From contig NC_073745.1 in assembly GCF_029784135.1 (NCBI RefSeq), positions 163,798,828-163,862,827 of the forward strand: a stretch of 64,000 nt of DNA, given 5' to 3'. Within the stretch, counting starts at the first letter, position 1. The number at the start of each line of letters is the position of its first letter. Under the pieces are notes generated by a model. It was not told where the DNA came from, searched no databases, and worked only from the letters and a program-made list of their open reading frames with translations. This DNA is from Toxorhynchites rutilus septentrionalis (taxonomy: Eukaryota > Arthropoda > Insecta > Diptera > Culicidae). Position numbers and translations under genes: made by a program. Below, in pieces: positions 55,979 to 64,000 of the stretch.

Positions 55979-58900
55979 TTATCTTTTTTTTGGTCTTTTA
56001 ATTTTATTTTTGTGTCTTTTTATTTCGCAGTTATTTTTGAATGTGCGATCTGTTACTTCGTTAGCATTGGTTTTGTTGGCTCTAGCTTGTTTTTTGGTAC
56101 GGATGTTGGGAATAACAAAAACTTCCTGTTTATCATTAATAATTGGAGGTTCCTCTTTCTTTGAATTTTGTTTTACAATTTGTTTTTGTGATTTTTCCAT
56201 ATTTAACTTAGCTTTGAGGAATAATTCTTGTGCGTCTTTAATTATTTCTTGAGGGTTAACAATATTATTTTGGTTAAAGAGAATTTCGTTTGGTGTGTAT
56301 TGTGTTGAAGAATGTACAGTGTTATTATATAATGCTACAGATAATTTAACAATTGATTTTGTGCCCATAGTTCTGAATTTATGCTTGTTTGTATTAAATA
56401 TTTCAATAATGGTAGAATGTGCACGTTCTATTTGTCCGTTGGATTCGGAGGATGCTGCGTAGTCTATCTGTGTTCCTAGTTGGCTGAGAAAGTCTTTAAG
56501 ATGAATAGATCTGAATGTTGTTTCATGATCTGTTATGATTTGTCTGGGCACTCCAAATGTACTTATGTATTTTCCTAGTGCTTTTTGAACATGTACTAAA
56601 TTCTTTGATTTTATAAATATCATTTGAAGATGTTTTGAAAATGAATCAATAAGTGACAAAAAGGAATGTTTATCTATTATGAATATATCCATGTGTATTT
56701 TTTCTAATGGTTTTTCGGTAATGGGCCTAGGAGAAATTTTTATGTTGAATGGTTTCCTCTCATATTTATGGGTATTACATATTTCACAAGAGTTTATAAA
56801 TTTTCTCACTTTTATGCACATGTTGGGGAAAAAATAAGATCTTTTAATTTGAGCTTCAACTTCGGTAATACCGCGATGTGCCCTTTCATGTTCTTTTGCA
56901 ATTAATTGGTCCTGTCTATTTTCATTTTGAACATCTTCTACCATTCGGTCTGTGAAAACAAAATGGCCTTTCTGACTAAAGTTTTCCTTGTAAGATTCCT
57001 GGATAGTTTGGATGAGGTTTTCTGGAGCCATGAGAGCAGTTTGTCTACCGTTATGAAAGAGTTTGAGAAAGTGTGTAACTTGATCTTTATCGAAAGAATT
57101 TTGAGATACTATAGTTCTGTGATAATTTTGGAATAGGGTTTCTTGTATTATGGTATCCAGTCGAGAAATTCTGAAAATCATTTGGTTACGGAAATAATTT
57201 AACGGGCGTTCGGAGAAATGGATGAAATAGTTGGAGGAGTCGTCGGCAGAGTGAATTGTTTGGGAATCGGAAAGGTTTGGATGGTTCTCGGGATTGTCCG
57301 ATTGTGGGGGATTATTGGTGACAGATGCTTCACCGTCCTCTTGGTCTCTAGGATCTGAAATATTAGAAGATGTGTTATTATTTGTGATACAAACATTTGC
57401 TTCAATTGGCATTCTGCTTAAGGCGTCTGCTACAACATTGGATTTTCCTTCCTTGTATTTAATCTCGTAGTCGTAATTCTCTAGGTCTAGGCGCCATCGT
57501 AAGATTTTAGAATTCTTATCAGAAGTTTTGATAAACGTTAGAGGCTTATGGTCCGTAACAAGAGTGAATTTTTGACCATACAGGTAAGGTTTAAATTTAT
57601 TTACCGCCCATATTATGGCTAATGCTTCTTTCTCATTTGTGGCGTATCGTGACTCGGTATCCGAAAGTGTTCGTGATGCAAATGCGATTGGCCTTTCGAC
57701 ATTGTCCTGTATCTGTGATAGGACAGCTCCTAATGCAAAGCCAGATGCATCCGTAGTTAAAATGAAGGGATGATCAAATTGCGGATATGCCAGTACTTGG
57801 TCTGTGGATAGTATTTTTTTAAGAGTATTAAAGGAATTTATGTATGAAGTGTCTTGTAATTCAATTGTCGAGTCTTTCTTTAAATACTTCGACATGGGTC
57901 GTGTGATTTTTGAAAAATCCTTAATAAATCTTCTGTAATAACCGATTAAACCTAGAAATTGTTTAATTTCTTTTTGATTTTTCGGTAAAGGCCATTGAAG
58001 AATTTTTTCAATTTTTTCGGGATTTGGTTTTACTCCTTCGGATGTTATGATGTGTCCTAAAAATTCTGTTTGCCTTTTCAAAAACTCGCATTTATCTAAT
58101 TGAATTTTTAAATTGAAATCGGATAAACGCTTTAAAATTAATTGAAGGTTTTCTAAGTGGTTCTCTAGATTATATCCAATAATAATTATATCGTCAAGAT
58201 ACACGTAGCACTTCGTTCCAATATAATCACCGAGGATATCATTCATTGCTCTCTGAAAGGTTGCGGGAGCATTTTTAAGCCCAAAAGGCATTCTAGTGAA
58301 TTCAAAATGCCCTTTGTCTGTAGAAAAAGCTGTTTTCTCGATATGTTTCGGGTCCATTGGAATTTGGTGGAATCCCGATTTTAAATCAAGAGTTGTGAAA
58401 TATTCAGATTTTCCTAGGGAATCCAAAATTTCTTCAATTTGAGGCATAGGATATTTATCGTCTATAGTATGTTCGTTAAGCTTCCTATAATCGATTACGA
58501 CTCGTACTTTTTTCTTTCCAGATGCGTCTGTTTTTTTTGGGACCACCCATATGGGTGAGGAGTACGGACTTTTGGAAGGTCGAATTATTCCATTATCTAA
58601 CATTTCTTGTATTTGTTCATGAACATCTAGTTTGAAATGATGTGGGTACCGATAATTTTTTGTGTAAATTGGCATATCGTTAGTGGTTAAAATTTTATGT
58701 TTAGTGGCTGATGTGGATGTGAGTTTTTCCCCCTTTTTAGATACAACTGCTTGATGTTGGTGAAGAATTTGAATTAATTTGGTTTTTTCTAATGATGAAA
58801 GATGATTTGTTCTAATGATGTCATTAATTTCATTTTCAGAAATACATTCTGAGTGTTTTATTAGGAAGGGAGAAATGGTTTCAAAATTGTTAACTGTTAA

Positions 58901-59485
58901 TCCAATTTTCGGGATATTTATGGGGTTTCTACATGTGGAAATTACATTGACGGTTGTTTTATTATTTTCTGCTCTATAGAGTCCAGGATTAATAAAGATA
59001 TTTTTGTAAAGTTTTTGATAAGAGGGGACAAGCCAATCACCGTTATTTGTGGTCTCAATTGTTACAAAATGATTGTAAAGTTGTTTGGTGGGGTAAAATT
59101 TGGCATATGAAAATTGTTTGTCTAATAGTGTTAGTGTTTCGTCTTCGTAATTGATGCGTGCTTTGAGTTCTGCCAATGTTTCCGATCCTATTAAGCCGTC
59201 GAAAAAGTTGTGAAATTTCAAGACGTAAAACGTGAAGGGTTTGAAAGCGCCGTTAAACAAAGCAATTTTTCCTTTTTCGGTTACACTGTTGGTTCCACAC
59301 ACGTTTTTTATTTTCGTATTTGGTACGGTGCTAGTTTTTCCCAAGATTCCTGGTGCAATAATATTTTTGTTTGCTCCAGAATCTATCAAAATATTTAGGG
59401 TTTGATTATTTTTAGGATGTTTAATTTTGAGATAGGGTAAGTAATTTAAGTTGGATTTAGATTTGTGTATCCCAAGTGAAAATTT
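55979..59485 (-). CDS. pol: Element D Pol: protease, RT, RNase H, integrase
   Basis: The frame is open from the slip site at 59485 to 55979, about 1168 codons, with no defect. Domains in order: retropepsin (LIDSGANKN), RT ([36 protein letters not shown], catalytic YVYLDDIIII), RNase H (TTDASGFALGAVLSQ, TNEKEALAIIW, VTDHKPLTF), integrase with HHCC (HERAHRGI ... CEICNTHKYERKP) and catalytic acids in HMDIFI, TDHETT and GQIERAHS, then a basic C-terminus (RPKKR). It is probably made as a gag-pol fusion by -1 frameshifting, since pol lacks its own ATG upstream of the protease. Confidence 0.93.
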   Translation of the reverse strand, partial: KFSLGIHKSKSNLNYLPYLKIKHPKNNQTLNILIDSGANKNIIAPGILGKTSTVPNTKIKNVCGTNSVTEKGKIALFNGAFKPFTFYVLKFHNFFDGLIGSETLAELKARINYEDETLTLLDKQFSYAKFYPTKQLYNHFVTIETTNNGDWLVPSYQKLYKNIFINPGLYRAENNKTTVNVISTCRNPINIPKIGLTVNNFETISPFLIKHSECISENEINDIIRTNHLSSLEKTKLIQILHQHQAVVSKKGEKLTSTSATKHKILTTNDMPIYTKNYRYPHHFKLDVHEQIQEMLDNGIIRPSKSPYSSPIWVVPKKTDASGKKKVRVVIDYRKLNEHTIDDKYPMPQIEEILDSLGKSEYFTTLDLKSGFHQIPMDPKHIEKTAFSTDKGHFEFTRMPFGLKNAPATFQRAMNDILGDYIGTKCYVYLDDIIIIGYNLENHLENLQLILKRLSDFNLKIQLDKCEFLKRQTEFLGHIITSEGVKPNPEKIEKILQWPLPKNQKEIKQFLGLIGYYRRFIKDFSKITRPMSKYLKKDSTIELQDTSYINSFNTLKKILSTDQVLAYPQFDHPFILTTDASGFALGAVLSQIQDNVERPIAFASRTLSDTESRYATNEKEALAIIWAVNKFKPYLYGQKFTLVTDHKPLTFIKTSDKNSKILRWRLDLENYDYEIKYKEGKSNVVADALSRMPIEANVCITNNNTSSNISDPRDQEDGEASVTNNPPQSDNPENHPNLSDSQTIHSADDSSNYFIHFSERPLNYFRNQMIFRISRLDTIIQETLFQNYHRTIVSQNSFDKDQVTHFLKLFHNGRQTALMAPENLIQTIQESYKENFSQKGHFVFTDRMVEDVQNENRQDQLIAKEHERAHRGITEVEAQIKRSYFFPNMCIKVRKFINSCEICNTHKYERKPFNIKISPRPITEKPLEKIHMDIFIIDKHSFLSLIDSFSKHLQMIFIKSKNLVHVQKALGKYISTFGVPRQIITDHETTFRSIHLKDFLSQLGTQIDYAASSESNGQIERAHSTIIEIFNTNKHKFRTMGTKSIVKLSVALYNNTVHSSTQYTPNEILFNQNNIVNPQEIIKDAQELFLKAKLNMEKSQKQIVKQNSKKEEPPIINDKQEVFVIPNIRTKKQARANKTNANEVTDRTFKNNCEIKRHKNKIKRPKKR

Positions 59486-60699
59486 AGATCAAGATCATCT
59501 TCAGATTCAGTGTCTGATTTTGCAATATCATCCTCAGGATCATCTTTGACTGTCTCATGGTTATTTATTGTTTTCCTATTTATTGTCAGACGGCTCTGTG
59601 TAGTAGTAGCGTCCATCGGTTCAATTTCATTTCGCTCTCTTTTTTGATCCAATTTGAAGGGTTTCTGATTTTTATTCAATTGAGGATTTTTACTGCTTGA
59701 TTTGTTATCGAAATCTTTGTTCTTCTGATACTTTTTTGGAGAATAATCAAAAGTCATGTTTTGTGCTGTTATTTCTTTTGATTTGAATTTACATAGAAAT
59801 GCATAGGCATCTTCTATATCTTTCGGCCTTGCGGCTTGAGCATAGCCAAAATATGGTTCGATTAGTCCGGCGATGAAAGCAGCCAAGGCGTCTTCTTCTA
59901 TAAAATCGTTTATGACTTCCCAGTTGTTACGGTATTTTTCTGTTTGTTTCGCCAAGGTCTTAATATTTTGAATAATATTTTTTGATTTATTGTAGTATCT
60001 CGAAATACTCATATTTTCAGTCATTTTACATTGCCATAACTGGCATTTATACGTGGAAAGTTCTTGACGATCGCCGAGAGCATTTGTCAGAACTTCCGAA
60101 ATTTGCTCAAAATTGTCTGGGTTACCGGCAAGACATATTATGTCTTTTGCTTTCCCTTGGATTTTATGTATTACTGCAGTGGTATACATTTTAAATTGCA
60201 CTGGCGTAACGTGCTCTTTGAAAGCATTGAGTGTTTCCTGAGCAGTTGTTAGCCACGCATTCAATTGTTTCGAATTGCCGTCGAATGTTGGAATCATTTT
60301 GATTGGATCCGGAATTCTGCATAGCATCTCAAAACTGGTTGTTGGTTGGTGATATTCGTATATTACCGGTTGTGCAGTAGGTTGTTCTGCTGGCGTTGTT
60401 CCATTTAAATGCGATTCAATTTGCAGGAACATGGCGTCATGTTCCTTTTGTTTGGTGGAAAATGCGTCCATCATCTCCATCATTTTCTGGAGTTGCGCGC
60501 CGATTTGCTCCATATCTGAGCTTTCTTCAATTAATAAATTTTCCAATGAGGGGGGATTCTCAATTGGGATGTGTGCCAAGTCTCCTGAGTCAACGGATGA
60601 AATGGTTTCTTCTGAGTCCGAAGAGTCGCAATTGCTGTGATTAATGCTTTTCCACAAGCTGCGAGTTTTCTTCAGAGCACTTTTTGGTGTTTTTGGCAT
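59446..60699 (-). CDS. gag: Element D Gag
   Basis: ATG at 60699 (MPKTPKSALKKTRSLW). The frame is also open a few codons upstream without ATG. About 417 residues: a Ser/Asp-rich N-terminus, an amphipathic helix (MEQIGAQLQKMMEMMDAF), the capsid-like core PDPIKMIPTFDGNSKQLNAWL with KIQGKAKDIICLAGNP, and a basic then acidic tail. No CCHC knuckle, as in errantiviruses. Ends at 59446, after overlapping pol by about 40 bases. Confidence 0.9.
   Translation of the reverse strand: MPKTPKSALKKTRSLWKSINHSNCDSSDSEETISSVDSGDLAHIPIENPPSLENLLIEESSDMEQIGAQLQKMMEMMDAFSTKQKEHDAMFLQIESHLNGTTPAEQPTAQPVIYEYHQPTTSFEMLCRIPDPIKMIPTFDGNSKQLNAWLTTAQETLNAFKEHVTPVQFKMYTTAVIHKIQGKAKDIICLAGNPDNFEQISEVLTNALGDRQELSTYKCQLWQCKMTENMSISRYYNKSKNIIQNIKTLAKQTEKYRNNWEVINDFIEEDALAAFIAGLIEPYFGYAQAARPKDIEDAYAFLCKFKSKEITAQNMTFDYSPKKYQKNKDFDNKSSSKNPQLNKNQKPFKLDQKRERNEIEPMDATTTQSRLTINRKTINNHETVKDDPEDDIAKSDTESEDDLDLNFHLGYTNLNPT
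59479..59485 (-). promoter_or_regulatory. -1 frameshift slippery site A AAT TTT
   Basis: In the gag frame the minus strand reads CTA AAT TTT CAC. The heptamer AAATTTT fits X XXY YYZ. The pol frame has a TGA (59491-59489) two codons upstream of the site, so slippage here is the earliest point giving access to pol. Confidence 0.7.
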
Positions 60700-60745
60700 T
60701 AATGAAGCCTTGCACCGTTTACACAAATTTGTTAATTTTTAAGCA

Positions 60746-60952
60746 CACACGTTCGCTTAGAACTCGTGTGGCTTCTGGAAGTGTGCTTCGCTTAGAATTC
60801 ACAATTCCAGGTGGAGTAAAACTTCTCTTAGAACACTTTTACTCCACGCGGTAAGTAATAATTAAAATTGCGTCCGAGTCTCTCTCTTAGAACGGACTTC
60901 GATGCACAACAAAAAAAATCACTGACCGGGGCGAGTTTTATTTCACTTAGAA
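60746..60952 (-). promoter_or_regulatory. Hairpin array with repeated TTCTAAGNGAA loops in the D leader
   Basis: The motif TTCTAAGNGAA (minus strand) occurs at 60762-60752, 60797-60787, 60833-60823, 60892-60882 (last base G) and 60952-60942. Four copies lie in loops of hairpins: stems 60746-60751/60765-60770 (6 bp), 60775-60780/60805-60810 (6 bp), 60811-60821/60837-60847 (11 bp, perfect) and 60872-60876/60893-60897 (5 bp). The array lies between the splice donor and the gag ATG. Confidence 0.85.
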
Positions 60953-60983
60953 TGTGGGGGCGTAGAAAGAAGAGAGAAAAAAA

Positions 60984-60990
60984 ACTTACC
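60984..60990 (-). promoter_or_regulatory. Splice donor for env mRNA (element D)
   Basis: G/GTAAGT on the minus strand, exon ending at 60990. This is a strong donor in the leader. Pairing with the acceptor at 55947 would remove gag-pol and the hairpin array. Confidence 0.6.
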
Positions 60991-61208
60991 GTTTGCAATC
61001 GTGTGTGCGGGGTTCTTCGGTTCTTCCAGTGGTGGGGTGCGGTGTGCGGTGGAACCTCAACTCTTTCGTCACTTTGATAGCGGCGTCAGATGCTAGCACT
61101 TTCTACAGTTCGTATTAATGTTTCGCGGATTCACTCTAATCGGATTTACCAATCCTGATTATAACACTGTTTTTTCACACTCGTTACTATTCCACTCACT
61201 GAAACCGC

Positions 61209-61220
61209 ACGGCTGCGCCA
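61209..61220 (-). other. Primer binding site of element D
   Basis: TGGCGCAGCCG on the minus strand right after the 5' LTR, the tRNA-Ser-type site seen in the other elements. Confidence 0.7.
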
Positions 61221-61486
61221 ATCTTGTTGTGGCCTTCGACGTTCAGCTTTTAAAAAACGTTTATTATAATCAACATACAGTTTATTATCTAAATATCATT
61301 TATTAAGCAAACGTGGACGGTCACGGAAAGAATTTGAATGAGAACTGAACGGCGTCGTGGGTTCTGCTGCTGGTATATATCGATGAGTAATGCTGATGCA
61401 GCGGAACGATGGCTATTGGCTGGCCGCGATCGTACGATGTTTGGAATGTGCTGATCGTGGTCCTTTGGTGTGCATATCATAACGTG

Positions 61487-61489
<3 letters not shown>
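61220..61489 (-). repeat. 5' LTR of element D
   Basis: Same length as 54127-54396. I saw no difference on reading both. Confidence 0.92.

Positions 61490-61574
<85 letters not shown>
61490..61574. repeat. (TA)n array 9
   Basis: About 85 bp of TA, ending in a T-run that is the inverse of the A-run at the mariner right end. Confidence 0.95.
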
Positions 61575-61577
<3 letters not shown>

Positions 61578-62027
61578 TTTTTTTTTTTACTGTCAAAAAC
61601 GTCCTGCGGTATTTTTTTTGAATTTTCATTTGTTCATAAAATTAGTTACAATCAAGGATGCAAAATTTCGAAAGAACATGTTGAAATCGAAAAGCAATTT
61701 TTATCAGTGCAAAATATCTCCACCGACACTCTTCACATTTCTCTATCGCGGTGCCGCTGTGCCTATGACCGCTGGCTCACCATCTCGTTTGTTTTGATAT
61801 AGTTTTCGTTCCATCAACAGAAATATCAGTTCATTCTCGATGTCAGTGAATGCTCAAGCCGAAAATATCACCTTTCATTGTGTCCTGGTGAAATTTTCGT
61901 TGGTCATACACCCATAAACTCAGCACTCAAATGTGCCGTTGCCCATCGATGTGTGTGCAATAAGCGGCACAAAAATGGGACCGGGGCTAGAAACATACTA
62001 GGAAAACACACACGAACACGCGTTTAA
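61575..62027 (-). mobile_element. Mariner right-end fragment, inverted copy
   Basis: Reverse complement of about 50565-51010, including the TIR (GTCAAAAACGTCCTGCGG) and most of the insertion in the mariner 3' UTR. At the phrase CGCGTTTAAA it switches to the J element. Confidence 0.9.
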
Positions 62028-62825
62028 AATGCAATGTACCACTGGTAATTAGCACGACATTATGTCAAAAGATTTCCAACTTATAATTTTAAATGCTGTT
62101 TTAAACTGGTTTTAAATAACAGTCGATTATTCAACCATTTCAGACGATCCGGTAGGGCATTGTACACAGATGGACCGTAGAAAGAAATTCGCATTTGCCC
62201 TAGATTTGTGAAGGTTCTCGAACGCATTAGATTATGAGCATACCGAGTATTGTGCTCATGAGTTGTGGTCGGTAGAATGAGGTTACAAAGCATATTCTGA
62301 TTTTTAATCACGTCGTATACAAACAAGCAAGACTGCAACTTGCACAGACCACGTAAAGGGAGAATTCTGTGCGACGCTTTTGTATACAGTTGAAAGGAGG
62401 AATATAACTGCGGCAAGTTAAAAATTATTTTTAAGCATCTGTTTTGTAATACTTGTAATTTTTTAAGCTTGGATTTACAAGCATGACCCCAAACGATTAT
62501 TAAATACTGCAAATGGGAATGAATACAACCATGATAGAAAGTCAAAAGGGCATTTCGAGACACAAATTTACTTACAGTTATAATCACCTAAGGTTCTGAA
62601 AGATGGTTGAATAAGAACATGTTAGATGGTTGAGCTCTAGGCTAGAACTACTTTATTTTGGCATTGCTCCATATTTTATATCCAGCGAGAAATTGACTAA
62701 TCTACCCGTTGACTACACTTTCAACTACCCTGCTTTAAATCATTACCCTCGTTCAATGACTACCCACTAGACAACACGTGCTCTGTGTTGATGGTTTTGA
62801 AGGTTAGGCCTGGTTTCGCTTATAA

Positions 62826-62827
<2 letters not shown>
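62028..62827 (-). mobile_element. Non-LTR family J, copy 2
   Basis: The reading frame 62587-62081 differs from copy 1 at one residue that I can see (YTKASH versus YTNASH). It lacks nearly all of the 3' UTR because it joins the mariner fragment right after the stop region. Confidence 0.85.

Positions 62828-62914
<87 letters not shown>
62828..62914. repeat. (TA)n array 10, centre of an inverted J pair
   Basis: 87 bp of TA with J copy 2 to the left and J copy 3, inverted, to the right. Confidence 0.95.
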
Positions 62915-62917
<3 letters not shown>

Positions 62918-64000
62918 GGTAGTCATTGAACGAGGGTAATGATTTAAAGCAGGGTAGTTGAAAGTGTAGTCAACGGGTAGATTAGTCAATTTCTCGCTGG
63001 ATATAAAATATGGAGCAATGCCAAAATAAAGTAGTTCTAGCCTAGAGCTCAACCATCTAACATGTTCTTATTCAACCATCTTTCAGAACCTTAGGTGATT
63101 ATAACTGTAAGTAAATTTGTGTCTCGAAATGCCCTTTTGACTTTCTATCATGGTTGTATTCATTCCCATTTGCAGTATTTAATAATCGTTTGGGGTCATG
63201 CTTGTAAATCCAAGCTTAAAAAATTACAAGTATTACAAAACAGATGCTTAAAAATAATTTTTAACTTGCCGCAGTTATATTCCTCCTTTCAACTGTATAC
63301 AAACGCGTCGCACAGAATTCTCCCTTTACGTGGTCTGTGCAAGTTGCAGTCTTGCTTGTTTGTATACGACGTGATTAAAAATCAGAATATGCTTTGTAAC
63401 CTCATTCTACCGACCACAACTCATGAGCACAATACTCGGTATGCTCATAATCTAATGCGTTCGAGAACCTTCACAAATCTAGGGCAAATGCGAATTTCTT
63501 TCTACGGTCCATCTGTGTACAATGCCCTACCGGATCGTCTGAAATGGTTGAATAATCGACTGTTATTTAAAACCAGTTTAAAACAGCATTTAAAATTATA
63601 AGTTGGAAATCTTTTGACATAATGTCGTGCTAATTACCAGTGGTACATTGCATTCAAATCGTGTTTTAATATATTGAACTGTATGTAAATCTAGGGAATG
63701 TGAACTCCCTAGATGCTTGCAATTAAAGCAAGACTTTTCGCTCGTCCTCTCTAGAGCGCTTCGTGATTAATCTAGGGAACTTATTTCCCTAGATGTCGGC
63801 AATTGAGGCCTAAGAATCACGGATTTAATTAAAGGCAACGAAGCCAGGGAGCCTATTTTCCTGGACTTGTTTTGGTCTCTTACGGGCTATGCCCCTTCCA
63901 AAATTCCCGTAATCGCGAATACGTTTCAGTATCAGACGGCTCCAGATTGGTCCGTCCGAGTGAAACTCGCAACTACTTTTCGGTGGGGGAAATTTTGGGT
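62915..64000 (+). mobile_element. Non-LTR family J, copy 3, running out of the window
   Basis: Includes the shared upstream segment, the 168-codon RT C-terminal frame (63095-63601, same protein as copy 1) and about 400 bp of 3' UTR. The UTR hairpins are at 63689-63714 and 63770-63794. Confidence 0.85.
63689..63794 (+). other. Two hairpins with the same stem in the J 3' UTR
   Basis: ATCTAGGGA ... TCCCTAGAT (9-bp stem, 8-nt loop) and ATCTAGGGAA ... TTCCCTAGAT (10-bp stem, 5-nt loop). CTTGC/GCAAG between them forms a third small stem. Because both large stems share sequence, they could also pair with each other. Confidence 0.75.

Larger units (their letters stand above)
54127..61489 (-). mobile_element. 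LTR element D: apparently complete env-bearing errantivirus-like element
   Basis: LTRs of about 270 bp (AATC...GATT) that I read as identical flank gag, pol and env frames. All are open, and all recognisable catalytic residues are present. (TA)n lies on both sides. Order on the minus strand: LTR, PBS, splice donor, hairpin array, gag, -1 slip site, pol, splice acceptor, env, LTR. It is the only element in the window with no visible coding defect. Confidence 0.92.

Noticed and set aside
57199..57405. 68-codon Pro/Thr-rich minus frame
   Set aside because: Lies inside the open pol frame of element D, between RNase H and integrase.

Overview
The window looks like nuclear DNA of a culicine mosquito, most likely Aedes. 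It holds one interrupted host gene, transketolase, with short introns and an insect-type protein. Everything else is dominated by retrotransposons, mariner, MITEs, microsatellites and histone-derived relics. The species is inferred from overall character, not from a marker.

Layout. 1-3.1 kb: a minus-strand I-clade non-LTR retrotransposon (ORF1 frameshifted, ORF2 open to the window edge). 4.1-6.4 kb: two minus-strand histone H2A pseudogenes with histone 3' stem-loops and an upstream block. 5-10.7 kb: several MITEs. 11.6-13.5 kb: the last three exons of transketolase. 14.56-25.28 kb: errantivirus-like LTR element A, with a large leader insertion and a duplicated PR-RT block inside gag. 25.8-42.66 kb: LTR element B, opened by a nested I-clade copy that is itself opened by a 3.1 kb histone-H4-bearing insertion. 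The 3' half of B is present again as a 3756-bp inverted copy. 42.98-47.82 kb: LTR element C, which lacks PR/RT/RNase H but keeps open integrase and Env frames. 47.98-50.99 kb: a mariner containing another I-clade copy. 51.1-54.1 kb and 61.5-64 kb: mosaics of a second non-LTR family, a TIR element and mariner ends. 54.13-61.49 kb: LTR element D on the minus strand, with open gag, pol and env and LTRs that I read as identical.

The LTR elements share a tRNA-Ser-type primer binding site, no CCHC gag knuckle, an F-like Env with a basic cleavage site, and flanks in (TA)n. These are features of insect errantiviruses. In A and C a leader mini-exon with its own ATG appears to be spliced onto env. In D the env ATG directly follows a splice acceptor.

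The most interesting signals are: (1) in D, five copies of an 11-nt motif, four of them in hairpin loops, lying between the splice donor and the gag ATG, where a packaging signal would be expected; (2) a canonical -1 slippery heptamer in D exactly where pol opens; (3) element C, with Env and integrase but no polymerase; (4) histone units bounded by a recurring 16-nt palindrome, one of which has interrupted a retrotransposon; (5) long (TA)n arrays at nearly every element junction, with inverted copies around some of them, which may be real breakpoints or assembly joins.
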